DNA of 64,000 nt, from the NCBI GenBank assembly GCA_934155645.1, contig CAKPHC010000007.1:12022-76021 (forward strand), written 5' to 3'. The notes under the pieces were generated by a model. That model saw only the letters and a list, made by a program, of their open reading frames with translations, made no database searches and was not told where the DNA came from. Shown piece after piece: positions 1 to 7,284 of this stretch (position 1 is its first letter; each line of letters opens with the position of its first letter). The position numbers and the translations under genes were made by a program. This stretch comes from an uncultured Bacilli bacterium. GTDB lineage: Bacteria; Bacillota_I; Bacilli_A; RF39; UBA660.

Positions 1-804
1 GTGAGTTTGTTTTAATCTTAATTCTACAGCATCTTCTATTGTTATAATACGTTCATCAGGATTAATAAAATTTGATAAAACATTTAATAGTGTTGTCTTA
101 CCAGAACCAGTTCCACCACACACTACCATGTTTAATTTAGCTTCAACACATGCATCTAGAAATCTAGCCATATATGGAGTTAATGTACCATTACCAATTA
201 AAGCTTCAATATTACTCATACTCTCTTTGAATTTACGAATTGTCATAACTGGACCTTTAACTGATAAAGGTGGAATAATTGCATTGATTCTTGAACCATC
301 TGGTAGGTGTGAGTCAACCATTGGATTAGTTGAATCTATAGTTCTACCTAGTGGTTGAACAATTCTTTGAATAGTTCTAATTATATGGTCATTATTGATA
401 AATGAAACAGAATCATCTCTAATTAATTGACCATCTACTTCTATATATATTTCATTTGGTCCGTTTACCATTATTTCAGTAACGTTTTTATCTTCCAATA
501 ATTCGGTAATTGGTCCATATCCATTAATTTCGTTTTCTATTAAGTTGAAGATGTGATTTCTTTCTACATTTGTTAAGTCATATCCTTCAGTAATTCTATC
601 TATTTCTTCATTAATATATTGAGTTAAAACTTTTTCATCAGGTATTTGGTTATCTATTAATTCTTGAATTATTGTATTTCTAAAGCGGTCAAGTAAATCT
701 TTATCTTTAAAAATATCATAATCGTTAGTTATTTCTTTGCTATATTCTTTTTCGTTTTCATTTTTTTCTATTTCAAATTCTTCTAGCCAACTATTTTTCT
801 TCAT
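1..804 (-). CDS. cpaF: Tad/Flp pilus secretion ATPase, CpaF/TadA type (3' part outside window)
   Basis: About 268 N-terminal codons are present; the rest lies beyond base 1. The product is the hexameric VirB11-like ATPase that powers assembly of a Tad/Flp pilus at the cytoplasmic face of the membrane. The Walker A motif GGTGSGKTTLLN lies near residue 230, preceded by the family segment LPDGSRINAIIPPLS near 175-190. The Walker B and Asp/His boxes would be outside. The ATG at 804 has AAAGGGG about 10 bases upstream and overlaps the end of the CpaE-like gene by 14 bp, so the two are translationally coupled. It is the last visible gene of a TadE-TadE-CpaE-CpaF operon. Confidence 0.93.
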   Translation of the reverse strand, partial: MKKNSWLEEFEIEKNENEKEYSKEITNDYDIFKDKDLLDRFRNTIIQELIDNQIPDEKVLTQYINEEIDRITEGYDLTNVERNHIFNLIENEINGYGPITELLEDKNVTEIMVNGPNEIYIEVDGQLIRDDSVSFINNDHIIRTIQRIVQPLGRTIDSTNPMVDSHLPDGSRINAIIPPLSVKGPVMTIRKFKESMSNIEALIGNGTLTPYMARFLDACVEAKLNMVVCGGTGSGKTTLLNVLSNFINPDERIITIEDAVELRLKQTH

Positions 805-1585
805 TTGCTTCATCCCCTTTATAATCTTTTAATAGATTAAGTACAAAATTAGAAAGTTTAGCTGCCTCTTTAGCATTGTCTTTTAATACTTTTTCACATG
901 CTTCTAGAAGGTTGCCATTTACAACGTATTTATCTAATCCCCTAATATAAAATCTTTTTGGTATTGTATAGTTTATTTTGCTTTTTATAATACTTTCAAT
1001 ATCATAACTAGAATAGTAACCACGACCTTCATTAATTGCACTATTTAGTACTAGGACTAGGTTATCTACGTCCATATTTTTACATATTGAAATAAAGTTT
1101 TTAGTATTTTTTATATCAAATGAATCGTTTGTGAAAATATCTAAAATTACTTTGGAACACTCAAAAGCAACCATGTTTGTAACGCTTAGAATATGATTAG
1201 TATCTATTAGAATAACATCATATTTGTGAGAAAAACTTCTTAAAATTACTTCTAGATATTTACGGTCTATTTTAGATGCTTGTCTAGGATCTTTTGGAGA
1301 AGTAATTATATCAATGTATTCATCATATTTAATAACATAGTTTTCTTTAGAATCTCCTTTGTAACGGTTGTTTGCAACATCATCACATAGATTGTATATA
1401 CTTCCTTTAACATCAAGATTTAACGCAAAGGCAATATCGCCATTATATAAGTCTAAATCCATTATTAATACTCTTTTTTGAGCCTTTTTTAGAATAGCAG
1501 CAAGTTGTAAAACAGTTAAAGTTTTACCAACTCCACCTTTCATGGAAGTTACTGTTATTATTTTCCCTTTTTTTATTTTTGGCAT
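791..1585 (-). CDS. CpaE/TadZ-like MinD-family ATPase of the Tad pilus locus
   Basis: A 264-residue ParA/MinD-type P-loop ATPase with the deviant Walker A motif KGGVGKT at residues 16-22 and an MDLDLYNGD switch segment near 42-50. In Tad loci such proteins (CpaE/TadZ) position the pilus machine at the pole or membrane. The N-terminal receiver-like domain of longer CpaE proteins is absent, so this is the short form. The start is supported by GAGGATG about 8 bases before ATG. It lies between two TadE-like genes and cpaF, and the operon context gives the pilus assignment. Confidence 0.85.
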   Translation of the reverse strand: MPKIKKGKIITVTSMKGGVGKTLTVLQLAAILKKAQKRVLIMDLDLYNGDIAFALNLDVKGSIYNLCDDVANNRYKGDSKENYVIKYDEYIDIITSPKDPRQASKIDRKYLEVILRSFSHKYDVILIDTNHILSVTNMVAFECSKVILDIFTNDSFDIKNTKNFISICKNMDVDNLVLVLNSAINEGRGYYSSYDIESIIKSKINYTIPKRFYIRGLDKYVVNGNLLEACEKVLKDNAKEAAKLSNFVLNLLKDYKGDEANEEK

Positions 1586-1600
1586 ATTTTCACATCCTCA

Positions 1601-1966
1601 TTATTGATATATTGGATTATCGTTATTTATTTTAAATGTTCTTTTAGAAGTAATTGTATAGTTATTTCTACCAGTTACATTTCCAAAATAACTTGAAACT
1701 TCTTTTTTTAAGTTAATTTGTACTTCTTCAGCACTTACTAATATAAATTCCACTTCAATGTCTTTATCATTTTTATTTATATAATCTTTTATTTCATCAA
1801 CACTCATATTTCTTATTGCAGCATCTTTTATTACTAAATCATTTATTTGATTTAATTTATTTTTGTTATATGCAAGATAAGTGTTATCAATTATGTATAC
1901 AGCACCTAGTAATAAAATTGGAATTATTAGAACAAATAAGATTAATACTTGACCTTTATTATTCAT
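1601..1966 (-). CDS. TadE/TadG-like minor pilin (second copy)
   Basis: A 121-residue protein that starts with a short positive stretch (MNNKGQ) and one hydrophobic helix at about residues 7-27 rich in Leu and Ile, then an extracellular domain of about 90 residues. This is the layout of TadE/TadF pseudopilins, inserted through one N-terminal membrane segment and associated with the Tad pilus. The GQVLILF start resembles the GQALVEF motif of the neighbouring copy. Its first bases overlap the 3' end of that copy by 8 bp. The substrate or exact role within the pilus cannot be read from sequence. Confidence 0.72.
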   Translation of the reverse strand: MNNKGQVLILFVLIIPILLLGAVYIIDNTYLAYNKNKLNQINDLVIKDAAIRNMSVDEIKDYINKNDKDIEVEFILVSAEEVQINLKKEVSSYFGNVTGRNNYTITSKRTFKINNDNPIYQ

Positions 1967-2312
1967 ACTTAATCACCCTACTAGTGGATACTTTATATGG
2001 TGATGATAATATCAAGTTAAGTCCAGGTGTAATTATATCTATTTTTCTTGATAAAGTCACTGTCATGTATCCGTTTTCAGCATTACTTAGTGTTACTTCA
2101 ATATTAGTTTTAGTATTTTGATTTACAGTTTTATTAATAGCATCGTAATCAATTGAATCTCTATCAATGTCATTTATATAGCCTAAAGCTGTTTCTAATT
2201 CGTTTTTATTTACAAATATTCTACCAAAATCTATTACTGCAAATAAAAGCATAATAAGAACTGGTAAAACTAAAATGAATTCAACTAATGCTTGACCTTT
2301 TTTATTGTTCAC
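1959..2312 (-). CDS. TadE-family pilus assembly protein
   Basis: A 117-residue protein with the TadE hallmark KKGQALVEFILVLPVL at the N-terminus (residues 4-19), a single membrane helix to about residue 30, and a small extracellular domain. The initiator is GTG at 2312 with GGGGTGG upstream. It is the first gene of the visible operon TadE-TadE-CpaE-CpaF. A TATAAT-like -10 lies in the 80 bp upstream, between this gene and the terminator of the TasA-like gene, so the pilus operon probably has its own promoter. Confidence 0.85.
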   Translation of the reverse strand: MNNKKGQALVEFILVLPVLIMLLFAVIDFGRIFVNKNELETALGYINDIDRDSIDYDAINKTVNQNTKTNIEVTLSNAENGYMTVTLSRKIDIITPGLNLILSSPYKVSTSRVIKYE

Positions 2313-2350
2313 TCTACCACCCCTATTATAGATTAATTATAGCACAGCAC

Positions 2351-2384
2351 AAAAAAAAATAAAACTATAAAGTCTTATTTTTTT
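2351..2384 (-). terminator. Intrinsic terminator after TasA-like gene 1
   Basis: On the minus strand AAATAAGACT and AGTTTTATTT form a stem (one G-U pair) closed by TTAT and followed by a T run. It separates the TasA-like genes from the Tad operon. Confidence 0.75.
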
Positions 2385-2391
2385 AATTCTA

Positions 2392-2913
2392 TTATGCTCC
2401 TGCTTGTGCATTGAAGAATTGTTGATAGTTAGCAGTAACTACAATGTTTTTAGTTAATTCATCAGGTTGTTCACCAGTTGTATCATCATAAGTAGCAACT
2501 AGTGTAATAGTTTCTCTACCTGTTGAAGCCGCTAATTTTGCTCTGTTAGTTAAATCATCATCTGGAGATGGTGTTAATGTAAATGTAATTGGAGCTTCTC
2601 CTGTTTCAACTGCTGTGATTGATTTTAATACAGCATCTAGAGTTCCAGTGTTTTTAACTCCAATTGTACATGTTACTTGGTCTCCAGGTGTTTCTAATGA
2701 AACAGCTAATGTTGCAGTTGTACCAGATATTGCAATACCACTTCCATCTGAACATTTAGAAACAGTAGTATCTTGATCAAATTCTACCTTCCAAGTTGAA
2801 CCAATTGTAGTAGTACCGTTTATTGTTAAGTTAGTTGTAAATGCAGCAAATGCTACAGCCATAACAATAACAACTGTACATAACATAACAATTAATATGC
2901 CTTTGTCCTTCAT
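2392..2913 (-). CDS. TasA/camelysin-like secreted protein, paralogue 1
   Basis: A 173-residue protein. The start is taken at 2913 (MKDKGILIV), 5 bases after AAAGGAGGATATT; an in-frame ATG at 2970 has no ribosome site and would add 19 unrelated residues. A hydrophobic signal (residues 5-22) ends in VAFAAF, followed by TNLTINGTTTI and a Trp. This mirrors the cleavage region of Bacillus TasA (TWA/AF). A PGD turn at 77-79 and the segment IGVKNTGTLDAVLKSI match the camelysin-like beta-sandwich. Two Cys (about 54 and 82) could form a disulfide. Function is inferred: a surface fibre or shell protein. No SipW-type peptidase gene is in the window. Confidence 0.7.
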   Translation of the reverse strand: MKDKGILIVMLCTVVIVMAVAFAAFTTNLTINGTTTIGSTWKVEFDQDTTVSKCSDGSGIAISGTTATLAVSLETPGDQVTCTIGVKNTGTLDAVLKSITAVETGEAPITFTLTPSPDDDLTNRAKLAASTGRETITLVATYDDTTGEQPDELTKNIVVTANYQQFFNAQAGA

Positions 2914-2980
2914 AATATCCTCCTTTATTATTACAAAATTATTGTAACATATTTTAGTAGTGTAATACAATATTTTTTGT

Positions 2981-3009
2981 AAAAAAAAGATATAGGAAAC
3001 TATATCTTT
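2981..3009 (-). terminator. Intrinsic terminator after TasA-like gene 2
   Basis: Perfect 10-bp stem AAAGATATAG / CTATATCTTT with a TTTC loop (minus strand), followed by a T tract. It ends the two-gene unit 3639-4184 plus 3033-3602. Confidence 0.85.
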
Positions 3010-3032
3010 AATCCAAATTATTAGTTAAAATC

Positions 3033-3602
3033 TTAACCTAATTTTTGTTCATAACCGATAGTTACAGTTACAGTTTTTGTTTTAGTAGCTTCTGTTGCTG
3101 AACCAGTAGCATCAGCATCATAAGCAGCGTCAATTTTGTAAGTTTGAGTTTTACCAGCTGCTAATGTATCACCTGTAGCTATGCCTGATAAGTTGTATTT
3201 AATTAAGTCAGCAGCTGTTACATCAAGTGAATTATCATCAGCAGTAACAGTTTTAGAAGCTCCTGAACCATCTTTTACAACTGTATCAATGCTTTTAACT
3301 TTAGCATCTAATGAACCAGTGTTAGAAATAGTTACATCACAGTGTCCTGTGTCTCCTGGTTGATTGAAAGTGAAGTCGAATTGAGCAGTTGTTGCTGTAA
3401 AGCTTTTAGTAACTGCTGCTGCTTGTCCACCTTCTACTGCAGTTGCATTGCAATCGATTGCAGTAATAGCAACGTTCCATGTAGAACTGATTGTTGCTGT
3501 ACCATTAATTGTTAATGTTGTTTGGAATGCTGCATAAGCTACTGCCATAACGCAAACTACTGCACATAGCATTCCGATTATAAGATTTTTGCTATCTTTC
3601 AT
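3033..3602 (-). CDS. TasA/camelysin-like secreted protein, paralogue 2
   Basis: A 189-residue paralogue. The signal segment (residues 6-24) ends VAYAAF, followed by QTTLTINGTATISSTWNV, nearly identical to the other family members. The central PGDTGHCDVTISNTGSLDAK segment (about 105-125) carries the family's PGD and N-x-G-(S/T)-L-D-A pattern, with Cys in the strand after PGD and a partner Cys near residue 50. The body is Ala/Thr-rich. The gene lies 36 bp downstream of paralogue 3 and shares its promoter; its ribosome site is AAGGGAGG. Role inferred as secreted fibre-type subunit. Confidence 0.7.
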   Translation of the reverse strand: MKDSKNLIIGMLCAVVCVMAVAYAAFQTTLTINGTATISSTWNVAITAIDCNATAVEGGQAAAVTKSFTATTAQFDFTFNQPGDTGHCDVTISNTGSLDAKVKSIDTVVKDGSGASKTVTADDNSLDVTAADLIKYNLSGIATGDTLAAGKTQTYKIDAAYDADATGSATEATKTKTVTVTIGYEQKLG

Positions 3603-3638
3603 TTCTAATTTCCTCCCTTGTGTTTATCACACTATAAT

Positions 3639-4184
3639 TTATTTAATTTTTTGAGTAGCAACTGATGTGATTGATAATTTTGCTGTTTTAGCTGCTGCTG
3701 CTGGATCTTCAGTTATAGTACTCTTATATGTTCCTTGAACAGTGATTTCATGAGTAGCATTTTTACCAGCGTTTGCTAATAACTCTGTAGTTCCATTATT
3801 AGTAGCTCCTGTAACAACAAAGTCAATTGCATCTGTTCCATCAGCTCCAGTAATTGTATGAGTTAATAATACGTCTACAGTACCACAGTTTTCATATACT
3901 ACTTGGCAAGTAGCTGTGTCTCCAGGTTGAGTGAATCCCATAGTGATTGTAGCATCTAATGCATTACCAGCAACTGATGCTTCAGCAGTAACTGAACCAG
4001 CAGCTCCACCTGAAACTGGTGTTTTAGTTGGGCAAGTTGCCTCCTTAATTCTTACACACCATTCTGATGCGATTGTTGATGTACCATTAATTGTTAATGT
4101 TGTTGCGAATGCAGCGTAAGCTACAGCCATAACACAAACAACTGCACATAACATACCAATTACTAAATTCTTACTATCCTTCAT
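3639..4184 (-). CDS. TasA/camelysin-like secreted protein, paralogue 3
   Basis: A 181-residue paralogue. The first 30 residues are almost identical to paralogue 2 (MKDSKNLVIGMLCAVVCV start). The mature region begins near AFATTLTING and has four Cys (WCVRIKEATC, ATCQVVYENC), two more than paralogue 2, so two disulfides are possible on the outside. The PGDTATCQVVYENCGTVD segment replaces the usual Asn-Thr-Gly by Asn-Cys-Gly. First gene of a two-gene unit with a clear promoter at 4217-4245. Probably exported and cleaved between Ala residues before AF, as in TasA. Confidence 0.7.
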   Translation of the reverse strand: MKDSKNLVIGMLCAVVCVMAVAYAAFATTLTINGTSTIASEWCVRIKEATCPTKTPVSGGAAGSVTAEASVAGNALDATITMGFTQPGDTATCQVVYENCGTVDVLLTHTITGADGTDAIDFVVTGATNNGTTELLANAGKNATHEITVQGTYKSTITEDPAAAAKTAKLSITSVATQKIK

Positions 4185-4216
4185 TTTGTTTTTCTCCTTC
4201 CTTATCTTATAGATTG

Positions 4217-4245
4217 ATTATAGCAAACATTATTTTAAAAGACAA
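4217..4245 (-). promoter_or_regulatory. Promoter of TasA-like genes 3 and 2
   Basis: Minus strand TTGTCT (4240-4245), 17-bp spacer, TATAAT (4217-4222), 32 bp upstream of the ATG at 4184. Confidence 0.7.
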
Positions 4246-4287
4246 TACTTAAAATATAAATTTGCATTTTTTTACACAAAATTTTCA

Positions 4288-4320
4288 CAAAAAAACACGA
4301 CCACTGTAAAGTCATGTTTT
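4288..4320 (-). terminator. Intrinsic terminator after TasA-like gene 4
   Basis: Stem AAACATGAC / GTCGTGTTT (one G-U pair) on the minus strand, followed by T residues, just after the stop codon of the 4328-4858 gene. Confidence 0.75.
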
Positions 4321-4327
4321 TAAACAT

Positions 4328-4858
4328 TTAATTAAAGTTTTGAGTATAATTAGCAGTTACTTTTAATTCCTTAGTTTTATCGCTATCAAGAGGTTGTGAT
4401 GTAATACTACTATCATATTTACCAGTTACAACTGCTGTATGTGTACCAGTTGTTTTTGATAAAACAGCGTTTTCAGTAAGACCTGTTACAGAAAGTCTTA
4501 TTGGTCCTTCTTCATCTATTCCAGTTATTATTAATTCACTTAATTTTGCATCTATATTTCCACAGTTTTCAAATATAATTGTACATACTGCTTGGTCTCC
4601 TGGTTGGGTAAACTCCATAGAAACTGTCGCTGTATTATTTGACACTTTACTAGCAGTAGCAGTAACTGATTCAGCACTTCCTCCGCTTACTGGAGTTGTA
4701 ACACAAGTAGGATTATCTTTAATTCTTACACACCAATCTGATGTGATTGTTGCTGTACCGTTTATCTTTAAATTTGTTGCAAATGCTGCATAACCTACAG
4801 CCATGATTGCTATTAATGCACACAACAATCCAACTAGTAAACCTTTTTTATCTTTCAT
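4328..4858 (-). CDS. TasA/camelysin-like secreted protein, paralogue 4
   Basis: A 176-residue family member closest to paralogue 3: it shares the WCVRIKDNPTC and VCTIIFENCGNIDAK segments with four Cys. The signal helix spans residues 6-24, with the predicted cleavage region VGYAAF before ATNLKINGTATI. A PGDQ turn lies near residue 104. It is transcribed alone from a good promoter (4885-4913) and closed by its own terminator, so it can be regulated apart from paralogues 1-3. Ribosome site AGGAGGG is 6 bases before ATG. Function inferred only from the family. Confidence 0.7.
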   Translation of the reverse strand: MKDKKGLLVGLLCALIAIMAVGYAAFATNLKINGTATITSDWCVRIKDNPTCVTTPVSGGSAESVTATASKVSNNTATVSMEFTQPGDQAVCTIIFENCGNIDAKLSELIITGIDEEGPIRLSVTGLTENAVLSKTTGTHTAVVTGKYDSSITSQPLDSDKTKELKVTANYTQNFN

Positions 4859-4884
4859 AATATACCCTCCTATTTTCTAAATTG

Positions 4885-4913
4885 ATTATATCAAAACTAA
4901 CTGGCTATATCAA
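4885..4913 (-). promoter_or_regulatory. Promoter of TasA-like gene 4
   Basis: Minus strand TTGATA (4908-4913), 17-bp spacer, TATAAT (4885-4890), 27 bp upstream of the ATG. The -35 lies inside the 3' end of the upstream gene. Confidence 0.72.
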
Positions 4914-6060
4914 CACCAAAACTCGTTTTATCATAATATTTAATCTGATTTTTACTATGAACTATTTTAAATAACTCGTTATCTCTTAACATATAGTTTT
5001 CAATAACTGTTTTATCAAATAAGTTTTTTTCAATTCCTGCAATATTATATTGAGCTAGTCTATTACTGATTTTTCCAAACATAATATCACATTCTATTTC
5101 CATAGTATCATGTAACTTGTTATAAAAATTTTTAGGTTTTGTTTTAAATATTCTTTCTATTTCTCGAATCTCATTACAACCATTTCGTTCATTATACTGT
5201 GACAATAAGTAATCAAACTCAAAACTATTAGGAGCAGTCAATATTTTTAATATTCCCTCTTCTTTTATATTGCTTTTCTGTTTTAAGAACTTGTCCAGTG
5301 TTATACCAAAAAAGTTATAATTAATTCTTCTTGCTAAGTTATTACGATATTGGTCTTTAGATATCGTATCAGATGATGGGTCAAATATATATAATCCCTC
5401 AATATCATTTTCTTTATCTTTTAGATGCGCTAAAGTAACATAGTTTATTTCATTATCAACATTTACTTTTACTAATATTGCTGGTACATTGTTCATATTT
5501 AACAATTCTTTAAACAACAAATTGTATCCATAACTATTGGCTTTACCTTCACTTATTATTTCAGGTAATCTTCCATATTTATTTTTTCCATCATAGTCAA
5601 ATAATTTAACTCTATCATACATTTTTAATACTTCATTAAAATTATTCTCACTATCTTTTAAACATCTAGACTCATTAAACCACTCTTTTATCTTTCGATA
5701 TTTTGCCATAGTAGTTATAGAACATCTATTTTCGTCTTTAGAATAAGCAATATTCCAAGTATCAATGTTTAAGAAACTCATATTTGATAAAATCATATCA
5801 TCATTTTCATCTATCTTTTTTAAAATGTATTTTTCAATTTTTGCATCATCAATAGTTGGCAATCCTTCTAGTAGTAATTTTACTTTTTCGATACTCGCAA
5901 TATCAATATCATCTTTAAAATATATTTGGGATAGATTAATTGGTGATGCTAGTAAGTTTATTAAATCACTTAGTTCAGAATCAGATAAAGGGTGGTCAAA
6001 AGATAAGTTGGATAATAACTTAGTTTTATTTTCTATATTTAAATCCATTAACTTAACCAT
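4897..6060 (-). CDS. Unrecognised cytoplasmic protein with a transglutaminase-like core lacking the Cys
   Basis: I do not recognise this 387-residue protein as a named family. There is no signal peptide or membrane helix. Residues about 180-235 look like a transglutaminase-type core: ANSYGYNLLFKELLN where the catalytic Cys helix would be (Ser in place of Cys), then VTLAHLKD with a candidate His and LYIFDPSSD with a candidate Asp. The loss of the nucleophile suggests a binding or structural role if the fold is right. Start chosen at 6060 (MVKLMD): AAAGGG is 8-9 bases upstream, but directly abuts the ATG at 6069. It follows ddl after 25 bp, likely in one operon. Confidence 0.55.
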   Translation of the reverse strand: MVKLMDLNIENKTKLLSNLSFDHPLSDSELSDLINLLASPINLSQIYFKDDIDIASIEKVKLLLEGLPTIDDAKIEKYILKKIDENDDMILSNMSFLNIDTWNIAYSKDENRCSITTMAKYRKIKEWFNESRCLKDSENNFNEVLKMYDRVKLFDYDGKNKYGRLPEIISEGKANSYGYNLLFKELLNMNNVPAILVKVNVDNEINYVTLAHLKDKENDIEGLYIFDPSSDTISKDQYRNNLARRINYNFFGITLDKFLKQKSNIKEEGILKILTAPNSFEFDYLLSQYNERNGCNEIREIERIFKTKPKNFYNKLHDTMEIECDIMFGKISNRLAQYNIAGIEKNLFDKTVIENYMLRDNELFKIVHSKNQIKYYDKTSFGVDIAS

Positions 6061-6085
6061 TTCAACCATCCCTTTATTTAATTAT

Positions 6086-7273
6086 TTATTTCTTTAAACC
6101 TTTCAACCCTTTTAGACCTTTACTTCCAGAAAATCCTTGTAAAATATTAGTACTAAATGAGTGAACTTTATTTATTCTCTTTTTATAGTTTTTAATAGCA
6201 ACATTTATCATTTCATCTAATAATTCTGAATAATTCTTATCAATAGGTTCCCATAAATAGAACGCTAATGAACCAGGTATTGAATTAATCTCATTTACAT
6301 ATACTTTTTTCTTTTTCTTATCTATTAAGAAGTCTATTCTTACTACTCCAGAACAGTTTAATGTTCTAAATACTTCTAAGGCATTAGATTGTACTTCTTC
6401 TTTTAATTTATCATCTATATCAGCTGGTATCTTTCTTGATGCAGAAGCCATACCTTTACTTGCTCCACCTGTTTTTTTGCTAGAGCCAATATATTTGTCT
6501 TCGTATGTTAATAATTCGTTACCAGTCATTACTTGTTCAATAACACTGTATTGCATATGTTCATAGTTTCCTAAAACACTTATATTAACTTCTACTAAAT
6601 TATCAACTACTTCTTCAACGATTACTTTATTATCGTAAGTAATAGCGTCTTCGATAGCTCTTTGTAATTCATCACGATTGTGTGCTTTATTAATACCTAC
6701 ACTACTACCTAAAGTTGCTGGCTTAACCATTACTGGGTATTTTAATTTTTCAATCATCTTTATAATTTTGTCATTGTCATCTAAGTATTCACTATCGAAA
6801 AACCATACAAAATCTGTTGTTGGTATGTTTGCTGATTGATAAATTTGCTTTTGGAAAATTTTATCTTGAGCTATAGCAGCAGAAGATACATCGCTTCCTA
6901 CGAAAGGTATACCTATACTTTTTAAGTATCCTTGTAATACACCATCTTCAACGTTAGTTCCATGTACTATTGGGAAAGCCATATCAATTTCTTCTACTGT
7001 TCTTTTGAAGAAACCTTTAGATTGTAATACGAATTTCCCTTTTTTATGATATAGAACTACATTTTTACTATATCTTTTTAGAAGATCTAAGTCTTGATAT
7101 ACTTCAATATCTTTTAAAGATTTTCCAGTATACCACTCACCTTCCTTAGTAATATAGATTGGTATTACTTCATATTTTTCACTATCCATTTTATTCATTG
7201 CTTGGATAGCCGAAATAATACTAACCTCATGTTCAACTGATTCTCCACCAAAAATAACACCTAATTTAATCAT
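6086..7273 (-). CDS. ddl: D-alanine--D-alanine ligase
   Basis: A 395-residue ATP-grasp enzyme that joins two D-Ala for the peptidoglycan precursor. Visible: IFGGESVEHEVS at residues 8-19, VHGTNVEDGVLQG near 102-115 (substrate loop), MVKPATLGSSVGI near 185-197 (ATP binding), and VNEINSIPGSLAFYLW near 320-335 with the metal-binding Asn/Glu. The C-terminus has an odd short tail with three near-repeats of KGLKGLK not seen in standard Ddl, so about 25 residues are extra. Ribosome site GGAGGAATATAT. The gene directly follows murF (11 bp), so the two D-Ala-D-Ala steps are co-transcribed. Confidence 0.95.
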   Translation of the reverse strand: MIKLGVIFGGESVEHEVSIISAIQAMNKMDSEKYEVIPIYITKEGEWYTGKSLKDIEVYQDLDLLKRYSKNVVLYHKKGKFVLQSKGFFKRTVEEIDMAFPIVHGTNVEDGVLQGYLKSIGIPFVGSDVSSAAIAQDKIFQKQIYQSANIPTTDFVWFFDSEYLDDNDKIIKMIEKLKYPVMVKPATLGSSVGINKAHNRDELQRAIEDAITYDNKVIVEEVVDNLVEVNISVLGNYEHMQYSVIEQVMTGNELLTYEDKYIGSSKKTGGASKGMASASRKIPADIDDKLKEEVQSNALEVFRTLNCSGVVRIDFLIDKKKKKVYVNEINSIPGSLAFYLWEPIDKNYSELLDEMINVAIKNYKKRINKVHSFSTNILQGFSGSKGLKGLKGLKK

Positions 7274-7284
7274 ATATATTCCTC

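Noticed and set aside
6086..6130. Repeated KGLKGLK tail of Ddl as a frameshift artefact
   Set aside because: The frame continues smoothly to a stop followed by the next gene's ribosome site; it is odd but has no sign of a shift.
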